A stretch of 64,000 nt of DNA from Massariosphaeria phaeospora (Eukaryota; Ascomycota; Dothideomycetes; Pleosporales). The stretch lies in contig JAADJZ010000010.1 in NCBI GenBank assembly GCA_011032825.1, positions 992,001-1,056,000 of the forward strand, read 5' to 3'. The translations under genes were made by a program, and so were the position numbers. Below, piece by piece: positions 54,783-64,000 of the stretch (its first letter is position 1; each line of letters begins with the position of its first letter). Under the pieces are notes generated by a model that did not search any database, was not told where the DNA came from, and saw only the letters and a program-made list of their open reading frames with translations.

Positions 54783-57737
54783 ATGGCGTCGCCGCCCCCG
54801 GTAGAAGACCAGGCCCGCCTGCTTGAAGATGCGCTGGGCGTGGTGCGCCAGCAGGCCCTGTTGATGCGGCGATGCCTCGAAACCCCCGGCAAGCTGATGG
54901 ATGCGCTCAAATGCAGGTACGCGGCAGCTCCCAAAATACGCCAGTATCATGTGCAGCTAGTTTTGGATTGCTAAACAATATCTGCGCAGCTCAACACTTG
55001 TATCGGAGCTGCGGACAAGCAGCCTGGGCCCTAAGCAGTACTACGAACTGTACATGGCCGTCTTCGATGCCCTCCGCCACCTCTCCGTCTACCTCCGCGA
55101 GAACCACCCTGTCAACCATCTCGCCGATCTATACGAGCTCGTCCAGTATGCAGGGAATATTATACCACGGCTGTATCTTATGGTCACTGTCGGCACTGTG
55201 TACATGGCCATCGAAGATGCACCGGTCAAGGAAATCATGAAGGACATGATGGAGATGAGCCGCGGTGTGCAGCATCCGATCCGAGGGCTGTTTCTTCGGT
55301 ACTATCTCGCCGGACAAGCCCGCGATTGTCTCCCCATGACCGAAAGCGAGGGACCCGAGGGGAACCTCCAGGACTCGATCAGCTTCATCCTCACCAACTT
55401 TGTGGAAATGAACAAGCTGTGGGTGCGGCTACAACACCAGGGGCATTCAAGAGAGCGAGAGCAGCGGACCAAGGAGCGGAAGGAGCTCCAGCTCCTCGTG
55501 GGCAGCAACCTAGTTCGACTGAGCCAGCTCGTGGATTTGGAAAACTACAAGAAGATCCTGAACCCGTTGTTGGAGCAGATTGTGCAATGCAGGGATGTGT
55601 TGGCACAGGAATACCTGCTGGAAGGTATGTTCAACCACCCCAGGCCAACAGGGATGATACGCTTACCCTTTACATAGTCGTAACTCAGGTCTTCCCCGAC
55701 GAGTTCCACTTACACACCCTCGACCAGTTTCTCTCAGCGGTTGCACGTTTGAATCCGCATGTCAACGTCAAAGCGATTGTTGTTGGTCTGATGGACCGAT
55801 TATCGGCGTATGCACAGCGCGAATCGGAGACCGAGAGTCCCGAACAGCGCAAAAGGACAGAGGAAGAGTCGATAGCAAAATTACTAGAGCAAATGAAGAT
55901 AGCCAAAGAGACGAAACCTGTAGAGCTGGCGCCGTCAGCACCATCAACAGATCAACAGAACGGCGATTCTACCGAGGAAGCGCAATCCGGTGCTGACGAG
56001 ACATCGGTAGCATCATCAGCCACTGCCGTCGCAAAATCAGAATCCGACGCAACAGAAGTTGATGGCGAAACTGAGAAGTCTCGCGGCATTCCTACCAACG
56101 TCAAACTATTCGAAATATTCCACGAACAAGTTGCGACACTAGTGCAACAGCAGCGGTTGACGATCCAGGACACTATCGGGCTACTTGTCTCGCTAGCCAA
56201 CCTCGCTTTGTGAGCTTCAAATTTCTTAATTTGTGGTCGACGCTAATCATTCATAGAAATATCTATCCCGAGCGGCTTGACTACGTTGACCAAGTGTTGG
56301 CTTTCGCGAACCGGAAGGTCTCGGAATATGCTAACAGCGCCGATCTCCACTCTCAAGCCACGCAGAGCCAGATTCTTAGTCTGCTCCTCGCTCCTATCAA
56401 AACCTATGTTTCTCTTTTTACCGCTCTTGCGTTACCGAGCTTCATCCCTCTCTTACACTCTCAACCATACCCAACTCGCCGCGCCGTGGCAGGCGAAGTA
56501 GCACGAAGCTTGCTTCGGAACCAAACTCAAATCACCTCTGTGGAGAACCTTGATAGTGTGTTGGAGATCCTCAAAGTCCTCATACGTGAAGGAATACAAC
56601 AAGCAACTGGATATCCTGGCGGACCCATCCAACGCAAAGCCACGGAAACCGATGAGACGATCGAAGAGCAGGGCTGGCTAGCTCGGTTAATTCATCTTAT
56701 ACACGGGCCAGACAACGACACTCAATTCAAAGTAGGTGTTACTGATAATGCTTCTAGGTAGCTTGCTAACCTTTTATTTAGCTTCTCCAAGCTGCGCGAA
56801 AAGCCTTCGGCGAAGGGAATGAACGAGTCAAGTACACTTCACCAGCCATTGTAACTGCATCTCTCAAGCTCGCGCGACGTTACAAGGCTCGGGAGCACTA
56901 TGAAGATAACTGGTCATCGCAGTCGTCTGCTCTCTACAAGTTCATGCACAGTACACTGTCTACCCTATACGCACGCGTCTCAGGATCTGCAGATTTATCG
57001 CTTCGCTTGTTCGTGGGGTGCGGTCAGGTCGCAGATCAGAACGGATTCGAAGAAGTTGGGTATGAATTCTTCGCACAGGCTTTCACAATATACGAGGAAG
57101 CCATCTCCGACTCCAGAGCACAGTTCCAGGCCGTGTGTGTGATTGCCAGTGCGTTACATACGACGAGGCATTTTGGGAAAGAGAACTACGACACACTGAT
57201 TACGAAGTGCGCCCTACATGGGAGCAAGCTACTCAAGAAGCCCGACCAATGTCGTGCAGTATATCTGGCGAGTCACTTGTGGTGGGCTACAGAGATCCGG
57301 AACGGGGGCGAGGAAGATCCGAGCAATGTGAGCAGAGTCAATACTATCTCCGCCGATATCGAGACTAACACTTATAGCTCTACCGCGACGGAAAGCGAGT
57401 TCTCGAGTGTCTACAGCGCGCCCTCCGTGTGGCAGACGCATGCATGGATGCCGCTGTGTCCGTCGAGCTCTTCGTCGAGATCCTAAATCGCTACGTTTAC
57501 TACTTTGATCAGGAGAACGATTCAGTATGATCCCACTCCCACCTACTCCGTCAACAAATATACTCACAAGACCAGGTCACGACGAAATACCTCAACGGCC
57601 TCATCGAACTCATCCACTCAAACCTGCAGTCCAACGAGAACGCTTCTTCGCTCGAGAACCCGAGGCGGCATTTCCAGCGCACGCTGGATTACATTTCGAG
57701 CCGAGAATACGAGGGCGTGGTTACCGCTCCGAAGTAG
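54783..57737 (+). CDS. VPS35: Retromer core subunit Vps35
   Basis: Vps35 is the cargo-binding solenoid of retromer (with Vps26 and Vps29) that returns receptors from endosomes to the Golgi. Seven exons (54783-54916, 54990-55624, 55678-56209, 56257-56731, 56782-57327, 57378-57524, 57576-57737) all have GT-AG borders and add to exactly 877 codons. The family signature [14 protein letters not shown], used for Vps26/membrane contact, is intact, preceded by [13 protein letters not shown] and [11 protein letters not shown]. An acidic, Ala/Ser/Thr-rich insert typical of fungal Vps35 sits at about residues 330-400. The C-terminal Vps29-binding half ends ...[15 protein letters not shown]. Overall length and motif order are normal, and this is probably the single orthologue. 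Confidence 0.95.
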
Positions 57738-58369
57738 GGCGGTGATATAGTAATATGTAGTAGTGTATTGAGTAATATGATGAGGTGGTGTGGATATGGG
57801 CTTTTATCCTTCCTCTGTCTATTTTGAACTCCTGGTGCGTTTGTTGCGAGGAGTGAGTTGGCCAGTTTGGGGTTAGCGGTTATCAGAATGATGTGAGTAG
57901 TTGTTGTGTGTTTGTGTGTGGACTAGGCCGGGGAAGCTTGCTGAGTGAGTCGGGTAAGTAGGTACATGGTGAGTGTTGTTTGATGATGCGCATCATCATC
58001 ATCATCATCAATCGATAGTCTCTATTCATCCAGCTCATTTCTTTCTCAGCACCCACCCCGCCTTAGTCGCTTCGTCGTATATAAGCTCCTCGTAATCTCT
58101 TTCTCTTCTTACTACTCTACCTACTGCAAGACCTTGCTTGGAGTATTGTTCGTGTCTAAAAAAGATGAGACCATGCCAGTATGGAGTTTTGTTTGGAAGG
58201 CGAGAGAGTATTTATAGGCGGATTAAAACAGGGGGCTGGAGTGTTGTATGTGAGTGGGTATGTGGTGTTGGTGATGGTGTTAGCGATGATGAGGCACACC
58301 ATCACACTCCATGGATTCGAAATGTGGTCTCCCAAATTTGGCCAACTGATTATGTACACACTGCTCCTT
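57738..58369. other. VPS35 3' flank with CAT microsatellite
   Basis: Contains a (CAT)6-like microsatellite at 57991-58010 and no gene. It leads into the repeat field. Confidence 0.6.
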
Positions 58370-59475
58370 GTGCATATATAAGCCCCCTCCTTCTCCTTTT
58401 CCTCCTTCCTTCTCTCTTTTTCACACAGGCGCGCTGTTGTCCTCTCGCTCTAAAAAATAATCAGAAGTCAGTACGCATGGTGCTGTCCCCTGTCTGCGGT
58501 CGTCTTTTTAAAAAAAACATCGGGCTACTCTTATGTGCCCTGCTTCCTTTTCTATAAAAACATACGGGCTACTCTTATGCGCCCTGCTCCGTTCTCTATA
58601 AAGCACCTGGGAAATCGCCATGGCGCGGCGCGAGATTGTCTCATTTTAACTGTAATGGACGTTGCAGAGACTACGTATGTGTGGGTTCGATAAGCAGATT
58701 GTTCTACTTGGATATCTACTGCGTTTTAAAACCCTATAACAGGCAACGTATGTTTACAGTGCTGGAAGGGGGATACATAAGCCATCACTTCTCTTATTCT
58801 TCGGCCTCTCGTTCTATACACTCGTCTACAAGAGCTGGAAGGAGGTCTAAAATGGCAGCAAATACCAAAGTATGTCTACGCATGTTGCCCGGTCGCGTTC
58901 ACGATACCATGTCATGGAAACCACAACACCGACTCAGACACGACATTTTCCGGAAACTGCGCTTAGTAACGCATACCTCGTGCTACTAGCTGGAGACGTA
59001 TATGTTCCTCGTCGTCCACCCGTCTTTGTGTTCTACACTTCCCTTCGACAATCAGGAGTTGTCTAAAAATGACAAGGCGATGGAACAGATGGAGCTGGTC
59101 TCCGGCGCTGCGACACAGCGGTCGGAAATTCCTGACGTGTCAATGGAATGTCTGTGTGTGGGTGGGTGCTGTTGAAAGAAAACAGAACATATAAGCCCTC
59201 TCCTCCTCTGCTCTCCTCCTCTCCTCTCTTCCTCATTCTCGCTCTTTGCACTTCCCTTCAAGAATCCGGAGATGTTTGAAAGATACGGACAAACATTCAT
59301 GACGTCGATCCCGGAAGCTGCGACATAGCGGTCGAAAATTTCTGAGCTGTCAGTGGAATGTGTGTACGGGTGCTGTCGAAAGAAAAGACAACGTATAAAA
59401 CTTCTCCTCTTCTCCTCCTCGTTCTTGCTCTCTATATATTTCCCTTGGGCAATCCGGAGATGTCTAAAAACGGCA
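58370..59475 (+). promoter_or_regulatory. Series of diverged TATA / CT-tract / TCTAAAA modules
   Basis: Five modules share the same order on the plus strand: a TATA-like box, a CT-rich tract, a CACTTCCC or CACTCGTC word, then TCTAAAA close to ATG-like sequence. TATA/TCTAAAA positions are about 58374/58450, 58774/58847, 58998/59061, 59187/59275 (here TTTGAAA) and 59394/59462, so spacing is 63-88 bp. They look like repeated core promoters or repeats containing one. What they transcribe, if anything, is unknown. Confidence 0.5.
58517..58603 (+). repeat. 43-bp tandem duplication
   Basis: Two copies of ACAT(A)CGGGCTACTCTTATG...CCCTGCT...CTATAAA start at about 58517 and 58560 and differ at a few sites. 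Each ends in a TATAAA-like word. Confidence 0.85.
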
Positions 59476-59620
59476 CGGACTCAGTGGAATGGTGCTGGTC
59501 TCCGCCGCAGCGACACAGCGGTCGAAAATTTCTGACCTGCCAATGAAATGTGTGCGTGCGTGTGTGTTCTCGAAAAGCGAGGTAACCACAACGGCATGGG
59601 ACTGTGTCCTTCACGAGGGA
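59051..59620 (+). repeat. Three diverged tandem units of ~190-215 bp
   Basis: Units begin with AATC(A/C)GGAG at about 59051, 59264 and 59452. Each continues through GCGACA(C/T)AGCGGTCG(A/G)AAAT and a CAGTGGAATGTGTG-like word; the first two end with a TATA box and CT tract. A weaker relative occurs near 59890-59960. No open frame is conserved between units. Confidence 0.8.
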
Positions 59621-60186
59621 CTGATTTTGAAAATATCTGCTCGCGAATCCTATGGATTCGGTTCTGGAAGAAGAAAGACGACATCAAAAGATGGATGTCT
59701 GTCTGGCTGGGAAATATAACACTACGGTCGAACATTCATGGAGCACTGTTGAAACGCAGAAATAAGCAACTCGATGGGGGTGTATGAGCCTGCCGCTGCG
59801 CCTACACGATGGGAAACCGGCCGCCCACTGCGGTTTTCTACACTCGATTACAAAGCAACCTCCTAAATTCAAAGAAATCCACATCCCAGGGTGAAGATGG
59901 CGTTGCTCGTCTCCGCTGCGATACGGCCTGTTGGAAAATTCTCACTAGAAAGTGAAATGGTTCGTTCTAAAAGAACATGATACCAGAGTACATTGGTGCG
60001 GCGGGTCGGGTCGGTTTGAGCTGGAGTATTAATCTGAAACAAAAGTCACGAGTATTGTCAAGCATGCGGTCTTGGAACAAAAAATCGAATGTTTTTTTGG
60101 TGCATGGCTGGTCCGGACGGGCTGAAAAACGCTAAGAAAAAGATTTATGGAGTACTGTCAAAAGTGACACCGACAGCCTGGCGCCA
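59621..60186. other. Repeat field, no intact gene
   Basis: Degenerate relatives of the flanking repeats (for example GTCTCCGCTGCGATACGG near 59910). No supported gene. Confidence 0.45.
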
Positions 60187-61080
60187 ATGTGGTGTGTTTG
60201 CTCTGCTGCGCCAAAAGGACCGGGAGGACTACGACATGGAGTAATGCGGAGTGTTCGCTTTGCTGCGCTGATAAAATCAAAAGTCCAAGCACGAATTTTC
60301 TATGTGCGGAGCTTTCGAGCTGAAGCAACAGCAGGAACCATGTATGGGGGGAAGAGAGGGAGATATAACGCCATGATTAGGATGGGCTGGAGTGCCTGTC
60401 TGCAAGTATTCTTGCTCCTACACAACATCGATGCCCGGCTCCTGATTGAAAACCAACACGACCAGTTGTATGGTTCTGGGTCTTGAGTACCTTTTAAATA
60501 TTGAAAGCGCGGTGGAACGAGTCATGAGCGCTGTGGGAACCCCCTGGTGGCACCTTCAAATCTTGCTAAGTACCGCGGAATGGTGTAAGACGTCCTGCTT
60601 TCGGAATATACAAGATCGGTCTCTAGGAGAAATTACGAACTTGACTTGTCCATGACAAGACAGAAGAACTACAAACTGTGTTACATGGGGAACTTGCTGC
60701 TTAGATTTCCAAAACGTCCAAGCCAGGGTTCAATGGTGTGAGACGTCCTGCTTTCCGGACCTACAGAACCAGTCTCCAAAACAAAGAGGATTCGAATACA
60801 TGACATGAGCAGGAGAACGACAGACTTGGATATATGTGAAAATTCCTGGGTGCATCTCCGAAAGTATAGGGTTGAAAGAGAATGGTGCAAGACGACTCCA
60901 AAATCGACCGTCACAGGCCTCCATGACGGAGCGGGAGGATCGAAGACTGTGACATATAGGGAACTTGCTGGATGCATTTGCAAAACTTCCTTGCCAACAT
61001 GGAATGGTGTGAGACGTTTTGCTTTGCAGATATACGGAATCAGTGTCCTCGTACAACTTCATGACGGGGTAAGAAACTGA
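60187..61080 (+). repeat. Diverged tandem array of ~120-150 bp units
   Basis: A GGAATGGTGTGAGACG(T)C(C)TGCTTT-type core recurs at about 60577, 60731, 60878 and 61001. Each is preceded by a GGGAACTTGCTG...TTTCCAAAA-like block and followed by CATGACxxGA(G). Earlier, weaker copies (TGTTTGCTCTGCTGCGCC, TGTTCGCTTTGCTGCGCT) lie near 60195 and 60249. Stops occur in all frames across the array, so it is not a coding repeat now. Confidence 0.78.
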
Positions 61081-62040
61081 AATATTACAACACACCTGCA
61101 CTCTTTTTGATGAGAAGTTGTATAAAGATCCCCCTCTCCTCAGCTTTCCACTTCTTCTTTCCCCTTACACACTTCCTATTCGAGTTTTCTCTCTAAAACG
61201 TCAATTCGCGTATCAAATGGTGTCGGCCCGGGAGATTGTGCCCTATCTTCTTATAAAAACCTATCCGACTAACTCGCATGGATCGGCTCGAGTGGATTGG
61301 AGTCCTAGAAATATAAAGTTCAAGCCTAGATGCAGTATCAAAAGGTCCTGGAATATGACCCATGGGCTGAGTTGAGCTGGAAATGCCTCGCAATCAATGA
61401 CCATGCAAAATACGCTGTCATAAAAAGAGTCCAGAGCCTCGTATATACGCATACCAAAGACCTCATGTCGACATCTCCTATGCTGGACGCTTCCCGATCT
61501 TATTCCTTAAACGGCCAGTTAAAACTAACAACGCAATGTCCGATGGCAGTGTGAAAGTAAGCCACCCAGTCTAAACGAGTATGAAATTGCACCCAGACCA
61601 GTTCATGCGCTGGGAGACTTCTGGGAGACTTATTCAATTATATTTGTTTCGCCGTCGCCATGGAGTTCGGCGCGGTTCTCGGTCTTCCAAAGACTTGTTG
61701 AATGAGAAGCCATGTGCTGGATTGTTCTATATATTTGTTGATATCAGGATATGTTTGGTTTGGTTTGGAGTAAACTGGCTTGGACGGTGTTACATGAGTC
61801 AAAGAGCTCAGTGACGTTTGGGATACCAAAGCCTTCAAAGAGCTGTGGCATGTGGATTGGAAGCAAGGGTGGATTGTTAGAAGAAAATAAAAGGCAGCTA
61901 CTCAATGTGGCGTAAAAAGACTTGATCAAGAGTCATGAATTTTGTTGTGAGGACGGTGAGATCTTGGGGAGCGGATACAATTTGGTTCTTGTGGGGTCTG
62001 CTTCCTGTACGCCGTGATATAGCAGTGATGTTGATGATGC
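61081..62040. other. Intergenic DNA with one more TATA/CT module
   Basis: TATAAAG at about 61121 with a CT tract and CTCTAAAA at about 61189 repeats the module order seen at 58.4-59.5 kb. The rest has no supported gene. Confidence 0.45.
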
Positions 62041-62435
62041 TCACCATTGCAATATCTGGCTAAGCAACACGCGCAAAGTTGGCAGTTCAATCTTCTCAAA
62101 GAACATCACAGCAAAGGAACTAAAGTGCACCTCATCTGAGAGTTGAAAATCATTCAGTTTTTGAATGAGTTTTTTAATGAGACCATGGCACATAAGCACA
62201 TAGCCTCGGAGAAACATCATAACCGCCCCTGTCGCCGTTGATAACGCGAAGACAAGCTTCCCCACCGAAACCCGTCGCTCGCAACAACTAAGCAACCTTT
62301 CAAGGACCTGAGAACATAACTCATACCTATTAACGCCCCATCAATCGCCAGATGCGTGATGTCATGAAAAAATCTCTGGCCAATGGTCCAAATCGGAAAC
62401 ACCCAGGCAAATCGCAATAGATGATTCTGAGACAA
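62041..62435 (-). pseudogene. Possible relic of a membrane-protein gene
   Basis: Two overlapping minus-strand frames look locally coding: FAWVFPIWTIGQRFF then DITHLAIDGALIG (62435-62330), and SVGKLVFALSTATGAVMMFL with an amphipathic C-terminus (62295-62041). I found no splice pair joining them in phase. Part of the first frame also lies in a tandem duplication. A remnant is more likely than an intact gene. Confidence 0.3.
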
Positions 62436-62528
62436 GCCTCAAATCAATCAACGCTCCATCAATCGCTAAATGCGTGATGTCATAAGCAAATCTCTGACCA
62501 ACGTTCCGTTGGAAATAGCCAGGCAAAT
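62330..62528 (+). repeat. ~116-bp tandem duplication
   Basis: CAACGC(C/T)CCATCAATCG(C) and ATGCGTGATGTCAT recur at about 62332 and 62448, followed by similar CAAATCTCTG(A/G)CCAA and CCAGGCAAAT words. On the minus strand both copies encode a GQRFxxDITHLAIDGALI-like peptide. Confidence 0.85.
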
Positions 62529-62548
62529 AAAGGTTGGTAAGACACTAC

Positions 62549-64000
62549 TCAGTTTGAGCCGAGCAGAGCCAGAGTGCCATCATCGTCGCCCAACAATGCT
62601 AGAACCTCATCGGGCACCTCCAGATCATCGTCTCCTTCGATGGCACCAGTCTCAAGGGCGTGGATCTGGGCGTTCACACGGCGGTGTTCGATTTCTAGTA
62701 GGCTTGCTTGACGCACTCTCTCCAACGCGGCAGCGTTGAGGCGCTGGCGGTGATCATGAAGCTGTTGAAGTCTGAATCCAGTGGCCGATCCGTAGTTTGT
62801 ATTATGCGATCGGTCAGCGGCGCGAGCTCCGCGTGCATTTTTCGAGAGCCTCCCGAGAGGCGCACGAGTGACAGCTGCCCTGGGTACGCTGTTTGACTTG
62901 ATGCCTAGAGTATTCTCATCTGGCGTAGCCGGGGCTTCTGCGAACGCCAAGGAATGACGGGATTGTTTGCGTGGAGTCACGATCGGCCTGGATGTGTTAG
63001 TAGAGAACTGTACATCGCGAGTCTTGGCATTAGAAGACGGGCGAAAAGGTATGGATCCGTACGGATGGCCAGAAAGGTTGGGAGTCTGCATTGAAGCATC
63101 CGGGGCGCGTGGAGTATTCTCATCTGGCGTAGGCGGGTCTTCCGCAATCGTGAAGGAAGGGCGGACTCGTTTGCGTGGAGTCGCGAGACGCCTGGATGTG
63201 TTAGTAGGGAACTGTACATCGCAAGTCTTCGTGTTAGAAGACGGGTGAAAAGGTATGGACCCGTACGAATGGCTTGAATCATCCTGGATGCGTGGAGTAT
63301 TCTCGTCTGGCGTAGGCGATTCTTCTGCCAAAAGGCGGGATCGTTTGCGTGAGGTCACGGTACGCCTGGATGTGTTAGTAGAGAACCGCACGTCGCAAGT
63401 CTTCGTGTTAGGAGACGGGCGAAAAGGTATGGACCCGTACGAATGGCCAGAAAAGTTGGGAGTCTGCATTAACGCGTTCTCGACCCTGCATATAGTTAGT
63501 TGAGACCCGGGCAACGCGAGTAGTTATATCAATGAAGAGGCGAAAAGGTATGGGACCGTACAATCGACCAGGCAAGTTGGAAGCCGGTAGTGGTTTGTCC
63601 TGAATGTTAGCAAAGTCCATTGCATCCCGCGCCATAGAGCCTCCCATGTCATGCTGGGTGTTCGAGACCGTCGTGGCATTCCTGATATTTGTGGGCCTCA
63701 TGGCATCCTCGGCGCTCGCAACGTTCATGGTGTCCTGCTTGCTAGAGACCCCCATAGCATTATCCGTATTAGTTACATCCTTGATATCTTTTGCAATAAA
63801 CTGGCCCGCTGCGTCTTGGGTGTTGGAGTCATCCATGATTAAATCACCATCGAGATCAACGATGTCTCCCAGTTCCGCAATAGTCTCTGTTTCAGTCTGT
63901 TCAATGGTTTGAGAACTACCTGTTGGAGTTTTCGAAGCATGGCGGTGTCTATGCCTAGCGGTGAACGACACGGTATCGTTATCGAGTTCTATTGATTGGC
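62549..64000 (-). CDS. Partial gene: repeat-built protein of unknown function
   Basis: The gene runs off the right edge. The 3' frame (about 63490-62549) encodes three ~60-residue repeats, each with YGSIPF(R/H)P, TKTxDVxFxTNTSR and PTPDENT cores. A C-terminal predicted coiled coil follows (HDHRQRLNAAALERVRQ) with an acidic end. Further 5', another frame (63971-63490) encodes Asp/Asn/Thr/Met-rich degenerate repeats and then YGPIPFR, a fourth, decayed copy of the same repeat. The two frames meet at a CTAAC...TGCAG sequence near 63490, a good branch-acceptor, but I could not fix the donor. No known family is recognised. Basic SRKRSR/TPRKR clusters suggest nuclear location. Confidence 0.55.
62900..63570 (-). 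repeat. In-frame tandem repeats in the right-edge gene
   Basis: The GAAAAGGTATGGA(C/T)CCGTACG word recurs at about 63045, 63249 and 63423 with a weaker copy at 63543. Unit spacing is about 204, 174 and 120 bp, reflecting internal deletions. Coding phase is kept between the three main copies. Confidence 0.85.

Noticed and set aside
62900..63570. Regularly spaced direct repeats resembling a CRISPR array
   Set aside because: Spacers are related to each other, units are in coding phase, and the setting is a eukaryotic genome; these are protein repeats.
1..64000. tRNA or rRNA genes and intact transposons
   Set aside because: No A/B-box tRNA fold, rRNA block, reverse transcriptase, integrase or transposase motif, or terminal repeats were recognised by eye; a tRNA scan and a repeat-library search would be decisive.

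Overview
The window looks like nuclear DNA of a filamentous ascomycete (Pezizomycotina; a Dothideomycete such as a member of the Pleosporales is my guess). Genes lie on both strands and are cut by short introns of about 45-95 nt with GTRNGT donors, CTNAC/CTAAC branch motifs and NAG acceptors. The recognisable products are all eukaryotic: Tof1/Timeless, Pex14, pantothenate kinase, seipin, Gdt1, Vps35 and a TRF-type telomere protein. There are no operons, rRNAs, CRISPR arrays or prokaryotic signals. I placed exon boundaries by hand from splice motifs and phase. Where every exon length fits one frame I say so.

Layout. 0.5-11 kb: an uncharacterised Ser/Pro-rich protein, TOF1, a mitochondrial 3-hydroxyacyl-CoA dehydrogenase and a basic nuclear-type protein. 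11-25.7 kb: a nine-exon siderophore-type MFS transporter, PEX14, pantothenate kinase, a small Cys-cluster protein, a telobox/TRF protein whose true last exon lies beyond the apparent stop, and GDT1. 26-42.4 kb: a C-type cyclin, an HSL-type alpha/beta hydrolase, seipin, a long acidic unknown, a large mitochondrial protein and a PARP-type zinc-finger/AT-hook protein. 43.7-57.7 kb: a small CHZ-like protein, an unknown with an internal duplication, a C2H2 protein, a mucin-like membrane protein, a decayed ankyrin/membrane gene, a small secreted protein and VPS35.

57.7-62.5 kb is different. No convincing intact gene is visible. Instead there are diverged tandem repeats, several of which carry a TATA-like box, a pyrimidine tract and a TCTAAAA element at similar spacing. 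The right end (62.5-64 kb) holds the 3' part of a repeat-built protein gene that runs off the window.

Most genes are unrelated housekeeping functions: replication fork stability and telomeres, peroxisome import, CoA synthesis, lipid droplets, Golgi ion balance and retromer sorting. The parts most worth a second look are the 58-61 kb repeat field, the decaying ankyrin gene at 50.4-53.0 kb, the in-frame intragenic duplications (21.5, 41.9, 45.8 and 63 kb) and the alternative splice readings in PEX14, the CHZ-like gene and the telomere gene.
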